DNA from: Capsulimonadaceae bacterium
GTDB taxonomy: Bacteria > Armatimonadota > Armatimonadia > Armatimonadales > Capsulimonadaceae
Reading direction: 5' to 3'
Length of the DNA stretch: 64,000 nucleotides
Assembly (NCBI GenBank): GCA_031292625.1
Contig: JARLGU010000056.1
Location: 1 to 64,000 of the forward strand
Both the position numbers and the translations under genes were made by a program. Below the pieces are notes generated by a model, which was not told the origin of the DNA, made no database searches, and saw nothing but the letters and a program-made list of their open reading frames with translations. This document shows positions 38,503-48,905 of the stretch, piece after piece. Each line of letters starts with the position of its first letter. The first letter of the stretch is position 1.

Positions 38503-40719
38503 TTACGCCGCATGTTTTTGGGAGTTGCGCGCGGCAACGTGGGCGTCGTTGAACCGGAACTTGCCGACGATATCCTGCAAGTCGCTCGCTTGCGAGCGCA
38601 TCGAGTCGCTGGCTTCGGACGCTTCTTCCACGAGGGCGGCGTTATGCTGCGTGATCTCTTCCAGTTGGCCAATGGCCTTGTTGACCTGCTCGATGCCGGC
38701 CGCCTGCTCCTGTGCAGTCGATGCGATTCGCGATACAATCTGCGTCACTTGCTCAACGGAGCGGACAATCTCGTTAAGCCGTTCTCCGCTCTTGTGGACA
38801 AGTTCGCTTCCGGCGCTGACTTGGTTGACGCTTTCGTTGACCAGCGTCTTAATCTCCTTGGCTGCCTTAGAACTGCGACTTGCCAGGATGCGCACTTCGG
38901 AAGCAACTACCGCAAATCCTTTACCGCGTTCGCCGACGCGCGCCGCTTCTACGGCTGCGTTGAGTGCAAGCAGGTTGGTTTGGAATGCGATCTCATCGAT
39001 CACCGTGACAATATCCGCGATGCGACGACTGGAGCCATTGATTCCATTCATCGATTCTATGGCGCTTGCAACGACTACGCCGCTGCCCACGGCGACACTG
39101 CGCGCCTGTTCGGCGAGTTGGTTTGCCTCGACCGCATGTGCCGCGCTTTGCTTGACTGCGAAGGTCATCTGTTCCATGCTGGCAGCGGTCTTCTCAAGGT
39201 TCGACGCCTGTTCGGACGTGCGTCGCGCGAGATCGGCATTGCCGTCAGCGATCTCGCCAGCGGACGCCGCTATTGTGTTCGACGATCGGCCTGTTAACCC
39301 AAGAAGCGTTGCAAAGGCGCTTTGGGCCTTGCCGAACGATTCGACCGCGGCGTCGAGGGATGCAAGCATCTGATTGAAGCTTCGCGTGATTTCACCGCAC
39401 TCGTCGTTTGTAGTAACCAGAATGGGTTGTGCGCTCACCGTGAGGCGTGACGTTAAATCGCCTTGCTCGAGTTGTCCGATTGCGTGCGTCAGGCTTTTCA
39501 ACTCGTGGGATTCCAGCGCCCTAAGAGCTTGGGAGACCTGCTTGAGCGGATTGCTTATCCGGTCCGCAACAACTTGGGCGATCCAGCCGCAGAGCAGCGA
39601 AATCAGTGCGCCGGCGATCAAGAGAATCAACATCATCTGCTGCCTTCCAGACTGCAGATGCGCTTCAAATGCCTGAAACTCTGCTTCGGGCGCGCTCGAT
39701 ACGATAACCCAACTCCATGGCGCGTAGTACGCGATGCGCGCCAGTTTCATGCTCGGAGAGGCTTCCCCTTCTTCTTGCGAAAGGTATCGCATTGAGGCCA
39801 ACTCGCCGCTCTTGAGTGAACTTGCCGCCTGAATAATCTTCTGAATGTATGGCTGGCCCTGAGCGTCCTTGGAATCCCACGCATCTTGACCCTGGCCGAA
39901 ATGCGAGACGATCCGTCGCCCTTCGTCGTTCTTGAGGCCGCCGTAAATGGTTAGCCCGCCGGTTTTGCCGATGCGCGTCGCGAGAATTGCGTCGTTAAGC
40001 GAAGCAATGCCGTTCTGCGGGACCGCGGCAAAGAGCATGCCGATCACGCGCCCGCTTGGATCCTTGATCGGTTCGTAGTTGGAAATGTACCAGGCATTGA
40101 CGATAAACGCGGGGCCAATGTACGACTTGCCGGATAGGACTGCGGCAACAACGGGATTGGGAGCGCCGGTTGGGTTCGTGGCTGGGATAAATGTGCCGAC
40201 AGCTCGCGCTCCGCTTGTTGTAAGGACATTTGTCGCGACCCGCAGCATGTCGCCTTGTTCGTTCATCCGCTGAAAGATCGTAGCCTTGCATTGCGCGATG
40301 CGTTGGACATGATCGACGATCGGCGTTTCGATATTCTTGTCACGGTTAACCCCGAGCCACCGGCTGCCAACCAGCATCTGAGGAAGCTGAACGGTTTTGG
40401 CAGCCTTTGTAAACTGATTGATTGCTTGCCACTGAACAGCTGCGTTGCCCGTTCGAGCGCCGCCCGCGGCGTTAAGAAAGTCGTGAGCGAGTCGAAGGTC
40501 GTTCTGGACCTCCTGCTGGACGGTTTCTCCCTGCGCGCTGATCATGTTGAGAGCGCCAATCGTCGTATGATTAAGATCGTCGTCTACAAGCTTGGCTGCT
40601 TCGGCGCTCGACTTCTCGGAAAATAGGACGCTTTGCCATTGTCCAACTGCAATGAGAATGCCCGATGTTGCGACAATGCCGGCGACGCTCATTAAAAGGA
40701 TCTTTCGCGAGATCCGCAT
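38503..40719 (-). CDS. Methyl-accepting chemotaxis protein with Cache sensor
   Basis: 738 residues. TM1 about 7-30; a large periplasmic Cache-type region 35-365 ([20 protein letters not shown], then [12 protein letters not shown]; also [20 protein letters not shown]). TM2 is near 368-392, then HAMP and a long signalling helix pair. The conserved hairpin tip [20 protein letters not shown] and [11 protein letters not shown] are present. It senses an extracellular ligand and controls CheA. No cheA, cheW or cheY lies in this window. C-terminus lacks the NWETF-type pentapeptide. Confidence 0.95.
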   Translation of the reverse strand: MRISRKILLMSVAGIVATSGILIAVGQWQSVLFSEKSSAEAAKLVDDDLNHTTIGALNMISAQGETVQQEVQNDLRLAHDFLNAAGGARTGNAAVQWQAINQFTKAAKTVQLPQMLVGSRWLGVNRDKNIETPIVDHVQRIAQCKATIFQRMNEQGDMLRVATNVLTTSGARAVGTFIPATNPTGAPNPVVAAVLSGKSYIGPAFIVNAWYISNYEPIKDPSGRVIGMLFAAVPQNGIASLNDAILATRIGKTGGLTIYGGLKNDEGRRIVSHFGQGQDAWDSKDAQGQPYIQKIIQAASSLKSGELASMRYLSQEEGEASPSMKLARIAYYAPWSWVIVSSAPEAEFQAFEAHLQSGRQQMMLILLIAGALISLLCGWIAQVVADRISNPLKQVSQALRALESHELKSLTHAIGQLEQGDLTSRLTVSAQPILVTTNDECGEITRSFNQMLASLDAAVESFGKAQSAFATLLGLTGRSSNTIAASAGEIADGNADLARRTSEQASNLEKTAASMEQMTFAVKQSAAHAVEANQLAEQARSVAVGSGVVVASAIESMNGINGSSRRIADIVTVIDEIAFQTNLLALNAAVEAARVGERGKGFAVVASEVRILASRSSKAAKEIKTLVNESVNQVSAGSELVHKSGERLNEIVRSVEQVTQIVSRIASTAQEQAAGIEQVNKAIGQLEEITQHNAALVEEASEASDSMRSQASDLQDIVGKFRFNDAHVAARNSQKHAA

Positions 40720-40988
40720 GGCTAGTACCTTCTTTCAATAGCGAACTATAATTGTTGGCAATACGCGAATGAAATTAAGGTTGTTTGCTATTTCTTTGAT
40801 TTTTTATGTGGATTATACGTGTGATTATTTGAATTTACACGCTGTTTCTTTGTTTATATTTCTCATGTGTTCGTTGACTCGCAAAATGTGGAGCAGCGGC
40901 AAGTCGTCAAACGCAGCCGGCGCGGTCGAACGAGGAGGAATTTCGGAGGCGATCGAGCAAACATATTCGCAAGGGAGAATGCAGTGCT
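40720..40988. promoter_or_regulatory. AT-rich divergent promoter region
   Basis: 269 bases between the chemoreceptor and the Rieske gene. Bases 40770-40860 are unusually AT-rich for this genome. No exact promoter could be assigned. A gggagaa ribosome site about 10 bases before 40989 belongs to the Rieske gene. Confidence 0.3.
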
Positions 40989-41441
40989 ATGGAGAATATG
41001 TCTCGTCGTAAATTTGTCGTTTCGCTGGCTTTATTGGGCGGCGCCTTAAGCGTGCTACCGGCGGTTGCGGATGCGGACGATTCTGCCGCGCCGTCTGGCG
41101 CGGTCTATTGGGCAAAGATCGGTCCGGCAAAGGATTTTCCGGTGAACGCGTTGACGTTTGGAAGCTATCCTCCGGAGTTTGGCCGGGGCGGCGTGTACGT
41201 TAAGCGGGTCGATGATAAGACGGCATCGGCCCTTTCGGCGAAGTGTGTTCATCGCGGTTGTAGGGTTGCCTTCCAGCCGAGCGAGAACGTCTTCCGGTGC
41301 CCGTGCCACCACGCGCAGTATTCGGCTGCTGGCGAGCACCTGAGCGGGCCGGGACATGGCAACCTTGCGGTCCTATTGGCGAAGATCGAGGGTGGGGACG
41401 TTTGGGTGCAGTCGTTGACACCGCCTCGTTCGGCGGGCTAG
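40989..41441 (+). CDS. Tat-exported Rieske [2Fe-2S] protein
   Basis: 150 residues. Twin-arginine signal SRRKFVVSLALLGGALS. Rieske motifs are complete: CVHRGC (C86, H88, C91) and CPCHHA (C104, C106, H107). C86/H88/C104/H107 would bind the cluster, with a C91-C106 disulphide. It lacks a long membrane anchor beyond the signal, and no cytochrome b or c1 gene is adjacent, so it is not obviously part of a bc complex. It could be an electron carrier or arsenite-oxidase-like small subunit. ATG 40998 is an alternative start. Confidence 0.9.
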   Translation: MENMSRRKFVVSLALLGGALSVLPAVADADDSAAPSGAVYWAKIGPAKDFPVNALTFGSYPPEFGRGGVYVKRVDDKTASALSAKCVHRGCRVAFQPSENVFRCPCHHAQYSAAGEHLSGPGHGNLAVLLAKIEGGDVWVQSLTPPRSAG

Positions 41442-41540
41442 GCGGTGTCGCGCGAATACGACTTGGCGGCGTAATCCAGGCAGGTCAATTAGGACCGGGG
41501 AGGTTTAGCCTGCCTCATGGTCATTCTATACCAGTCCTAA

Positions 41541-43322
41541 CTAGAATTCCTCGAAACTATTGTGCGAGTTTACGACGCGGAGTTTAGGCGTTTTATGCGA
41601 AGCGACTTCAACCTCCGTCGCGCTCGAACGCACGGGGGGCGCGGCCGCCGTCGACATATCGCCGAGATGAACGTTGTCGACCCTGAATCTCTCGACCAGA
41701 TCCTTAAGCTCACTGGCCTGGTGCGACATCGCCTGGCTGCAGGCACTCGACTCTTCAACGAGAGCGGCATTTTGCTGGGTTATCTGATCCATCTGGATGA
41801 CGGCTTTGTTCACCTGGTCAATGCCGGCGGACTGCTCCTGTGCGGCCGACGAAATGTCGCCCACAATTGTTGCCACGTTACCGACAGCCTCGACGATCCT
41901 CTTCAAACGCTCCCCACTCAGATTGACCAGATCCGTCCCCTCCTGAACCTTCACGACGCTGTCCTGCACCAGGGCTTTGATCTCCTTCGCCGCGCTCGAA
42001 CTGCGGCTAGCCAGGTTGCGGACTTCAGCGGCGACCACGGCAAATCCCTTCCCCTGCTCGCCGACGCGGGCTGCTTCCACCGCCGCATTGAGTGCAAGCA
42101 GGTTCGTTTGGAACGCAATTTCATCGATCACGGATACTATATCCGCGATACGTCGGCTGGACTCATTAATCACGGCCATGGACGTCACCGCATTCGCAAC
42201 AACCGTCCCGCCATCGGCGGCGACATCGCGCGCATCGATTGCCAACTCGCTGGCGCGGCGCGCGCTTTGTGCGCTCTGCTTGACGATGCTGGTCATTTCC
42301 TCCATGCTGGCGGCGGTCTCTTCCAGGCTGGAGGCCTGCTCCGACGTGCGCCCGGACAGATCTTCGTTGCCGGCCGCCAACTCATTCGCGGACCTGGATA
42401 TCGTCAACGCCGCCGCGGTGGCATTCCCGATCAACTTGGACAAGGAGGCTTGAGCGTCGCGGAACGAACCAATCGTTGCCTCGGCCTTGTCGATCATCGC
42501 GTTCAACGTGACGGCCAGCACTCCGAACTCATCCTTACTGGAAACATCGAGTCGCGGAGTTCCTGCTTGCACATGATACGTCAAATCGCCTTGCGCAAGC
42601 GCGACAACCCCGTCCTGCAAGTTGGTAAGGCAGATCGTGTCGAGTGATTGAAGCCGTCCGATTACGGCCGATAGCGACCCGGTGATTGTATTCGTCACGA
42701 TCGATGCGATCGCGAATCCAAACACGAGCGAGCAGAGCAAAAGCGCGATGACTGTGAGGCGGCCGGTTCGGAAGATATTTTCGGTGGACGCGTTTAGCCT
42801 CGCCCCCGCCGTTTTGTTGGCCTCCGCAGCCTCCTCGATGCGATTGCTGATCGCCTTGTATGCGGGAAACGTATCGACCGTAATGACTCGCTCGATCTGA
42901 GCCTTCGTCCCTTGCCGTGCGACCGCCTCAATCCTTGGAGTCATCCCAACCAAATCGCTCCAGTCCGCGGCGATCTCGTCAGCCGAACGATCGCCCTGCG
43001 GACAGGTCGCCCGGTAAGCAGACAAATCTTGATCCGTCTTTGCCTGGAACTCAGTAAGATTGGACGCCATTACGGCTCTCTGCTGATCGGTCACCGAAAG
43101 CGTATAGCGAACCTGATACAGGCGATATTGCTTGTAGTCGCTGGTAAGCTTAACGAGCGCCGAACTGCCAGAGAGTCCTTGCGCGTAAATCGTCGCGATG
43201 GCGACGTGCATCGCCCCCATTCTCTCAACGGCCACGACGCCAGAAAGCATTGCGAACAAGATGCATGCGCCAAATCCAAGCGAGAGCTTGCGCGAGGCGT
43301 TGAGATCCTTAAACCAGTTCAT
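41541..43322 (-). CDS. Methyl-accepting chemotaxis protein with 4-helix-bundle sensor
   Basis: 593 residues from ATG 43322, with ggag six bases upstream; the TTG at 43334 precedes it. TM1 about 10-32, a short periplasmic domain of the four-helix-bundle class (35-185; [20 protein letters not shown]), TM2 about 190-212, HAMP-like linker, then the signalling domain with [20 protein letters not shown]. The cytoplasmic part closely parallels the first chemoreceptor, and the sensor differs. No adjacent che genes. Confidence 0.95.
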   Translation of the reverse strand: MNWFKDLNASRKLSLGFGACILFAMLSGVVAVERMGAMHVAIATIYAQGLSGSSALVKLTSDYKQYRLYQVRYTLSVTDQQRAVMASNLTEFQAKTDQDLSAYRATCPQGDRSADEIAADWSDLVGMTPRIEAVARQGTKAQIERVITVDTFPAYKAISNRIEEAAEANKTAGARLNASTENIFRTGRLTVIALLLCSLVFGFAIASIVTNTITGSLSAVIGRLQSLDTICLTNLQDGVVALAQGDLTYHVQAGTPRLDVSSKDEFGVLAVTLNAMIDKAEATIGSFRDAQASLSKLIGNATAAALTISRSANELAAGNEDLSGRTSEQASSLEETAASMEEMTSIVKQSAQSARRASELAIDARDVAADGGTVVANAVTSMAVINESSRRIADIVSVIDEIAFQTNLLALNAAVEAARVGEQGKGFAVVAAEVRNLASRSSSAAKEIKALVQDSVVKVQEGTDLVNLSGERLKRIVEAVGNVATIVGDISSAAQEQSAGIDQVNKAVIQMDQITQQNAALVEESSACSQAMSHQASELKDLVERFRVDNVHLGDMSTAAAPPVRSSATEVEVASHKTPKLRVVNSHNSFEEF

Positions 43323-43727
43323 CCATTTCTCCAATATGCTTACACTTACGCGAACACGAATTGCTCAACGTGCTGCCGGCTGGTCCGGCATAGGTTACTG
43401 CCTCAAATATCGGTACGAAATTCAGGCCATTGGAGCGCGTGCAATGTTAAGGAGGGCCCCATACTTTTGCGGATGCCTGAAATCACGGATAATTGCCGCA
43501 GAGATTCATTTTCACGCAAGCGACCGCACACTCAAATACTCGAATGCGGTTCCGTTCAAATTAACTTCCAGCACAAGGCTGATGACGCGCTGTAAATAGC
43601 AAAAGATTCCCTGACGACCAGCGCAATGTCCGCGAACGCTTTACAAGCCGCTCCGTCTCGCGGGTATAATCCGCCTAGATTTTCCGAGGAACGGCGACGA
43701 GTGGTCGACCGGCGAGGAGGGCGTGGA
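43323..43727. other. Intergenic region before aroC
   Basis: About 400 bases between the divergent chemoreceptor and aroC. A frame open from ATG 43626 runs into aroC but gives an unconserved N-terminus, so it is not used. No promoter, terminator or repeat was convincing. Confidence 0.3.
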
Positions 43728-44915
43728 GTGCTTCGATTTTTGACGGCAGGCGAGTCGCATGGCCCGGGATTGACCGCGATTATCGAAGGGTTCCCGGCAG
43801 GCGTGACCGTCGACAACGCGTTCATTAACGACCAACTGCGACGAAGGCAGGGCGGCTACGGACGCGGAGCTCGCCAGAAAATCGAAACTGACACGGTCGA
43901 GTACCTTTCGGGCATCCGCTTCGGCAAGACGATGGGCAATCCGGTAACGATGTTCGTCCGCAACGCGGACTGGGCGAACTGGACGACAAACATGTCCATC
44001 GACCCGCTGCCGGAAGGCGCGCAGCTCACGCGCGAAAGTAAAGTCCCGCGTCCCGGACACGCTGACTATGCCGGAATGCTCAAGTACGGCCACGATTCGT
44101 TGCGCCCCGTCCTCGAACGCGCCTCCGCTCGAAACACGGCGACACTGGTTGCCGCCGGCGCTCTTTGCCGCGTTTTGTTGCGTGAGTTCGGAATCACGAT
44201 CGCATCCCACGTCGTCAATATTGGCGGCATCGCCATCGACACAAGCAGGATCGATGTTCGTCGCGTCGCGGAGTTGAGCGAGGCGTCGCCGGTGAGCGTC
44301 GTGGACAAAGAGGCTGAAGCGCGGATTATTGCGGCGATCGACGAAGCAAAGCATAACGGCGACACGCTCGGCGGGGTGTTCGAGGTTGTCGTACTCGGCC
44401 TCCCGGTTGGCCTGGGCTCATTTTCGAGCTGGGAGACGCGTCTCGACGGTCAGATTGCGCAAGCGCTGATGGGCATTCAGGCGATCAAGGGAGTCGAGAT
44501 CGGGCTCGGCTTCGGATGCGCCGATGTGCCTGGCTCACGGGTTCACGATCCGTTCTTCTACGACGATGCCGAACAGCGCTTCTGGCGCAGTTCCAACAAC
44601 GCGGGCGGAGTCGAGGGCGGCATAACCAACGGCGAGCCGCTTATCGCGCGCGCGGCCATGAAGCCGATCGCAACTCTCATGAAGCAGTTGCCGTCCGTCA
44701 ACGTCGAAACAAAAGAGGGCGTGCCCGCGTTCGCGGAGCGCTCCGATGTCTGCGCGGTCCCGGCCGCCGCGGTTGTCGGCGAGGCAATGGTTGGCATCGT
44801 CCTTGCCAAAGCGTTTCTCGATAAATTCGGCGGCGACGGCATCGAGGAAATCCGCGACAACTACAATGCCTACTCGACGCGGCTTGTGCAGCGCACGGCC
44901 GCCCAAAGCGAGTAG
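43728..44915 (+). CDS. aroC: Chorismate synthase AroC
   Basis: 395 residues from GTG 43728 (gaggagg 7 bases upstream). LRFLTAGESHGPGLTAIIEG is the family N-terminus, followed by RRQGGYGRGARQKIETD, RPGHADYAGMLKYG and ERASARNTATLVAAGA (usually RASARET; here Asn replaces Glu). It converts EPSP to chorismate with reduced FMN. It is the first gene of an aro cluster, 3 bases before aroK. Confidence 0.96.
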   Translation: MLRFLTAGESHGPGLTAIIEGFPAGVTVDNAFINDQLRRRQGGYGRGARQKIETDTVEYLSGIRFGKTMGNPVTMFVRNADWANWTTNMSIDPLPEGAQLTRESKVPRPGHADYAGMLKYGHDSLRPVLERASARNTATLVAAGALCRVLLREFGITIASHVVNIGGIAIDTSRIDVRRVAELSEASPVSVVDKEAEARIIAAIDEAKHNGDTLGGVFEVVVLGLPVGLGSFSSWETRLDGQIAQALMGIQAIKGVEIGLGFGCADVPGSRVHDPFFYDDAEQRFWRSSNNAGGVEGGITNGEPLIARAAMKPIATLMKQLPSVNVETKEGVPAFAERSDVCAVPAAAVVGEAMVGIVLAKAFLDKFGGDGIEEIRDNYNAYSTRLVQRTAAQSE

Positions 44916-44918
44916 CCT

Positions 44919-45500
44919 GTGTCGAACATCGTCTTGATTGGCCTAATGGGCGCCGGGAAAACAGCCGTAGGGCGAAGGGTCGCGGAAAGAGCAGGCGCGC
45001 GCTTTCTAGACACGGACAAGGAGATCGAACGCGAGCAAAACATGGCGATCGCGCAGATCTTCACCGAGCGCGGCGAGGCGGGGTTCCGGGCGATCGAGAC
45101 GCAGTTGCTTCGAGACCTCATCGTACGGTCCGATGCCGAGCGAACGCCAAGGCGCTCGCTGAGCGTCGTCCTGTCCACCGGCGGCGGATTGCCCCTCCGC
45201 GAGGAAAACGCGCATCTTTTGAGGCGGATCGGACATATTGTATGGCTCCGGGCGCGGCCCGAAACAATCGTTGAGCGCGTCGAACGCAAAGTCGCTCTAC
45301 GGCCCTTGATCGCCGACTACGCCGACGATCTGCTTGGGCGAATTTCGCAGTTGCAACAAGAACGTTATCCGAAGTACGAATTGGTGGCGGATTATATTAT
45401 CGACACCGATCATTGCGTCAATCCAGACCAGGCCGCGGCGCTCGTTTTCGACCATTGGAAGCGCCACGTCGCCACACCGAGGCATCATGACCGCAGCTAA
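44919..45500 (+). CDS. aroK: Shikimate kinase AroK
   Basis: 193 residues from GTG 44919. Walker A is GLMGAGKT (8-15); DTDKEIE is the Asp of the shikimate site; FRAIETQLL and VLSTGGGLPL are the other substrate contacts; RPL and RYPKYELVADYIID close the protein. It phosphorylates shikimate. Starts 3 bases after aroC and overlaps aroB by 14 bases. Confidence 0.95.
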   Translation: MSNIVLIGLMGAGKTAVGRRVAERAGARFLDTDKEIEREQNMAIAQIFTERGEAGFRAIETQLLRDLIVRSDAERTPRRSLSVVLSTGGGLPLREENAHLLRRIGHIVWLRARPETIVERVERKVALRPLIADYADDLLGRISQLQQERYPKYELVADYIIDTDHCVNPDQAAALVFDHWKRHVATPRHHDRS

Positions 45501-46674
45501 TACAACCGAAACCAATCCATCCGTGGAACTAGCCGGCGCATCGCTGGACGTGCCCGAGACGTATCCGGAGATAGAAGTGCGCGTCGAGCTCGAAACCCGC
45601 TCCTACGACATCATCGTTCGCCGCCACATCATCCGCAATTTGGGCGCGGAAATTGTCAATAACCTTGGGCTGCCGGACGGCCAGGGACGCACCGCGGCGG
45701 TTCTAATAAACCCCAAGGTCGACCACTACTACGGGCAGGACATCTACAATAGCCTGAAGGACGCCGGGTTCACCCCGCTTCCCATCGTCCTCGTCGCCGG
45801 GGAGTGCTACAAGACTCTGCAAACGGCGCGGCGCATTTACCGGACGCTATACGAGAAGAGCGTTGATCGCCGCACGTTGATTATCGCGGTCGGCGGAGGC
45901 GTCATCGGCGATGTCGCCGGCTTCGTCGCGGCGACCTATCAGCGCGGCCTCGACTTCATCCAGGTCCCAACGACGCTCTTGGCGCAAGTCGACAGCAGCG
46001 TCGGCGGCAAGGTCGGGGTAAATTTCGAGCATGGAAAGAACCTCATCGGCGCTTTCTACCAGCCCAAGCTCGTGCTGATTGACCCATCGACACTGAACTC
46101 CCTGCCTCACCGCGAACGCCGGTCGGGGCTCGCGGAGATCATCAAGTACGGCGCGATATACGACGAGGGCTTCTACAAAAACGTGGACAACGATGTGATC
46201 GGATTGCTCCGGTTGACTTCCACCTATTTGGAGTCGGCGATTGCGCGCTCTTGCCAGATCAAGGCCGAGGTAGTTGCCCAGGACGAGCGTGAAAACGGGC
46301 TGCGCGCCATTCTCAATTTTGGCCACAGCGTCGGGCATGCTCTGGAATCGCTCACCGGCTATCATGTCTACCGGCACGGAGAGGCCATCGCCGTCGGCAT
46401 GGTCTCCGCGGCCCTGATCGGCGAGGAGCTTGGGATCACGCCGCCGTCGGTCACGAGCACGCTTGTCGACACACTGACCAAGGCGAGGTTCCCCATTGGG
46501 CTCGACGAGAGACTGTACATTAACGACATTGTCTCCCTGCTGTCGCTGGACAAGAAGGCGATCGCCGGGAACGTCCGCTTTGTGCTCCTGAACGCTCTTG
46601 GACATGCGACGCCGGGACACGAAGTGCCCGAAGAGATCGTCCGGGCCGCCCTGCAACGGCAGCGAGGTTTCTAG
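45487..46674 (+). CDS. aroB: 3-dehydroquinate synthase AroB
   Basis: 395 residues from ATG 45487, inside the end of aroK. GGGVIGDVAGFVAATYQRG, VPTTLLAQVDSSVGGKVGVN and GHSVGHALESLTGY hold the NAD, metal and substrate sites. It makes 3-dehydroquinate from DAHP. The first ~30 residues are a variable extension. The longer frame upstream lies within aroK and is not translated from there. Confidence 0.96.
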   Translation: MTAANTTETNPSVELAGASLDVPETYPEIEVRVELETRSYDIIVRRHIIRNLGAEIVNNLGLPDGQGRTAAVLINPKVDHYYGQDIYNSLKDAGFTPLPIVLVAGECYKTLQTARRIYRTLYEKSVDRRTLIIAVGGGVIGDVAGFVAATYQRGLDFIQVPTTLLAQVDSSVGGKVGVNFEHGKNLIGAFYQPKLVLIDPSTLNSLPHRERRSGLAEIIKYGAIYDEGFYKNVDNDVIGLLRLTSTYLESAIARSCQIKAEVVAQDERENGLRAILNFGHSVGHALESLTGYHVYRHGEAIAVGMVSAALIGEELGITPPSVTSTLVDTLTKARFPIGLDERLYINDIVSLLSLDKKAIAGNVRFVLLNALGHATPGHEVPEEIVRAALQRQRGF

Positions 46675-46675
46675 C

Positions 46676-46879
46676 GTGACTCGCTTACTCGATGCTTTGC
46701 TTACGACCTGGATCCTGTTCGTCGCCGTCGTTTACTACGGAGGCGCCGTCGACGACAGGATAGGATCTCGCACCTGGCTCCTCGGCATCGTCTACGTCGC
46801 CATGCTGATCTTCAGCGCGGTCCATGCGTATGTAAAGTATTCGCGGCAAGCGAAAGAGACTGCCGGTAGCAAGCGGTAA
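46676..46879 (+). CDS. Small two-helix membrane protein
   Basis: 67 residues from GTG 46676, which follows the aroB stop by one base and has gcgagg 8 bases upstream. Two hydrophobic segments (TTWILFVAVVYYGGAV and TWLLGIVYVAMLIFSAVHAY) and a basic C-terminal tail (KYSRQAKETAGSKR). No family recognised. Its place between aroB and the pseudokinase with very short gaps suggests co-translation and perhaps a partner role at the membrane. Confidence 0.65.
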   Translation: MTRLLDALLTTWILFVAVVYYGGAVDDRIGSRTWLLGIVYVAMLIFSAVHAYVKYSRQAKETAGSKR

Positions 46880-46884
46880 ACATT

Positions 46885-48879
46885 ATGGCCAACGTGCTCA
46901 ACGATAAATACGAACTTATTGAGGTATTGGGCGCTCCCGTTGGCGACTTTGACGGCGTCGCCATTAAAGCGCGAGAAATTGTGAGCGCTGGCTCGGGACG
47001 CGTCGTGCTTTTGCGCCAGATTCCCGCGGACGCCGCCGTTCCCAGCATTCGCGAAGCCGCCTCGCGCGCGTCGACAATCTCCCGTCACCCCAACATCCTG
47101 GAGTTTTACGGCTTAACCAAACTGCCCGGCGCGCCGTCCATTCCGGCAGGCGCTTACGTGGTGTCAGAATACGTTCGCGGAATTTCGTTGCGGGAACGAA
47201 TACGCCGGATCGCGCCCTTCAGTCTCGTCGTCGCGATCGATATCGCCGTGGCAATCGCACAGGCCGCTCAGTTTGCCGCGGAAAAAGGCGTCGCCCATGG
47301 CCATCTCTGCGCCGAGCAGGTGATCCTGACGCCGGAAGGGCAAATTCGCGTTGCCGATTTCGCGCTCGCCCAGGCTATCCACGATGCCTCCCACAGCGGC
47401 CACGATGTTCCCGGAAGCGACGTCAAAGCTTTGGGTTTACTCCTATTCGAGATGCTTACCGGCGTAGCGCCCGGCACGACTGCCGATGAGGCGTCGCCTC
47501 GCGAGTCGAACTCAAACGTGCCGCCCGCGGTCGATGGCATCGTGCGAAAGGCCCTGGCGTCGAATCCGCGCACAAAATACCCGTCGATGGCGGCCCTGCT
47601 CTCCGACCTGCTCAATGCGCGTGAGGACATAAAAAACGGCAAGCCGCTCACCTGGACGCCGCAGACAAGCACCCAGCAGCGCCCTGCCTCAGGCCTTCTC
47701 TCGCAAGCGGCGGACGAGATCGCCCGCGAAGAAAAGAGCGCTAACGTCGCCGAGGTGGTTTACGACGAGTCGCAGCCCGGCGGCACGTGGCTGAGTAAAC
47801 TCGTCGCGATCCTTTTCGTCGTCGTCGTGCTTGGCATTCTCGCGGCTGTTTTCTTGGCCGCCCGCATGCTCACCGTGCCGGCGGATACGGTCGTTCCGAA
47901 CATGGTAGGGAAGTCATATTCGGACGCGCAGCAAATTGCCAAGTCCAATCACTTCAATCTCGTTGTCGAAAAGCACGACTACAGCGATACATGGCCGACA
48001 AACACGGTAATGTCGCAGGATGTCATCGAGGGCCGCCAGATTAAGTCGGGCAAGGACGTCGGCGTTGAAATAAGCGACGGTCCTCCGCTCTCGACGGTGC
48101 CAGATCTTACGCAGGTTACGACCGCACGCGCGAAGCAGATGATCCTTGGCGCCGGCCTGCCGGTGGGAACGGTGACGCCGCAATACAACGATGTCGTTCC
48201 GGTCGGCATCGTAACCGGTCAAGACCCGCCGCCCAATGCCAACGTATCGCATAAAACGCCGGTCAACATCACCGTGAGCAAGGGACCAAGCCCTCCACCC
48301 ACGCCAACCGGACTATCCGCGAGCGCGACGGTCCAGGGCGAGATCGATCTCTCGTGGAACGAAGTGGCGACCGCAAGCTCGTACAATGTCTATCGCGATG
48401 GAAAGAAGCTGGTCAGCGGCCTCGCGCAATCAGGCTACTCGGATGTTCGCCTCGGGGCGTCGGAGACGCATAACTACTCGGTGACGGCAGTTAACGTGAA
48501 CGGCGAATCCGCCCAGAGCGAGCAGGTGTCGTCGACGACGCTCACAGATACCGGCGTGCCGGTCGATCAGACGGCGCCGCCGCCCGTCTCGGCGGCACCG
48601 CCCGCCCCCGCGCCTTCGTCGACATCGGCGACCGGCTCTGCCGGATCGTCTGCTGCGGGCCCCCGCCAGCGCCAATTCCACATTCACTTCCGCGTTCCTC
48701 ACGGAGGAACACAGCATAACGTCCAGATCGAGATTCAGGACGCGACGGGAACGAACGTCGTCTACGATGAGGTGCGAGAACCTGGGCAGGTCATCGACCA
48801 AACATTCTCCGCATTCGGAAACAAGGTAATTATCCGGATCTACCTGGACGGCAAGCTAGTCAAGCAACAGATTAAGTAG
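46885..48879 (+). CDS. PASTA/fibronectin-III transmembrane protein with a Ser/Thr pseudokinase domain
   Basis: 664 residues. A kinase fold spans about 8-250 (YELIEVLGAPVG; SRHPNILEFYGL; VVSEYVRGISLRERI). Catalytic residues are replaced: the VAIK Lys is Arg44 in VVLLRQI; HRD is HGH (138-140, catalytic Asp to His); the Asn is Gln145; DFG is DFA (158-160). It is therefore predicted inactive. One membrane helix at about 305-330, then two PASTA domains (about 337-472), a fibronectin-III domain (about 476-560), a Pro/Ala/Ser linker and a C-terminal beta domain. PASTA domains bind muropeptides or lipid II in PrkC/PknB. It likely senses cell-wall state and signals by binding. rpe follows, as in prkC loci. 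Confidence 0.88.
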   Translation: MANVLNDKYELIEVLGAPVGDFDGVAIKAREIVSAGSGRVVLLRQIPADAAVPSIREAASRASTISRHPNILEFYGLTKLPGAPSIPAGAYVVSEYVRGISLRERIRRIAPFSLVVAIDIAVAIAQAAQFAAEKGVAHGHLCAEQVILTPEGQIRVADFALAQAIHDASHSGHDVPGSDVKALGLLLFEMLTGVAPGTTADEASPRESNSNVPPAVDGIVRKALASNPRTKYPSMAALLSDLLNAREDIKNGKPLTWTPQTSTQQRPASGLLSQAADEIAREEKSANVAEVVYDESQPGGTWLSKLVAILFVVVVLGILAAVFLAARMLTVPADTVVPNMVGKSYSDAQQIAKSNHFNLVVEKHDYSDTWPTNTVMSQDVIEGRQIKSGKDVGVEISDGPPLSTVPDLTQVTTARAKQMILGAGLPVGTVTPQYNDVVPVGIVTGQDPPPNANVSHKTPVNITVSKGPSPPPTPTGLSASATVQGEIDLSWNEVATASSYNVYRDGKKLVSGLAQSGYSDVRLGASETHNYSVTAVNVNGESAQSEQVSSTTLTDTGVPVDQTAPPPVSAAPPAPAPSSTSATGSAGSSAAGPRQRQFHIHFRVPHGGTQHNVQIEIQDATGTNVVYDEVREPGQVIDQTFSAFGNKVIIRIYLDGKLVKQQIK

Positions 48880-48905
48880 ATGTCCAGAGAATCCGCAGGA
48901 AAGTT

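Noticed and set aside
38332..39297. Long open frame opposite the chemoreceptor
   Set aside because: It is the antisense of a strong MCP gene, with no start signal or motif of its own.
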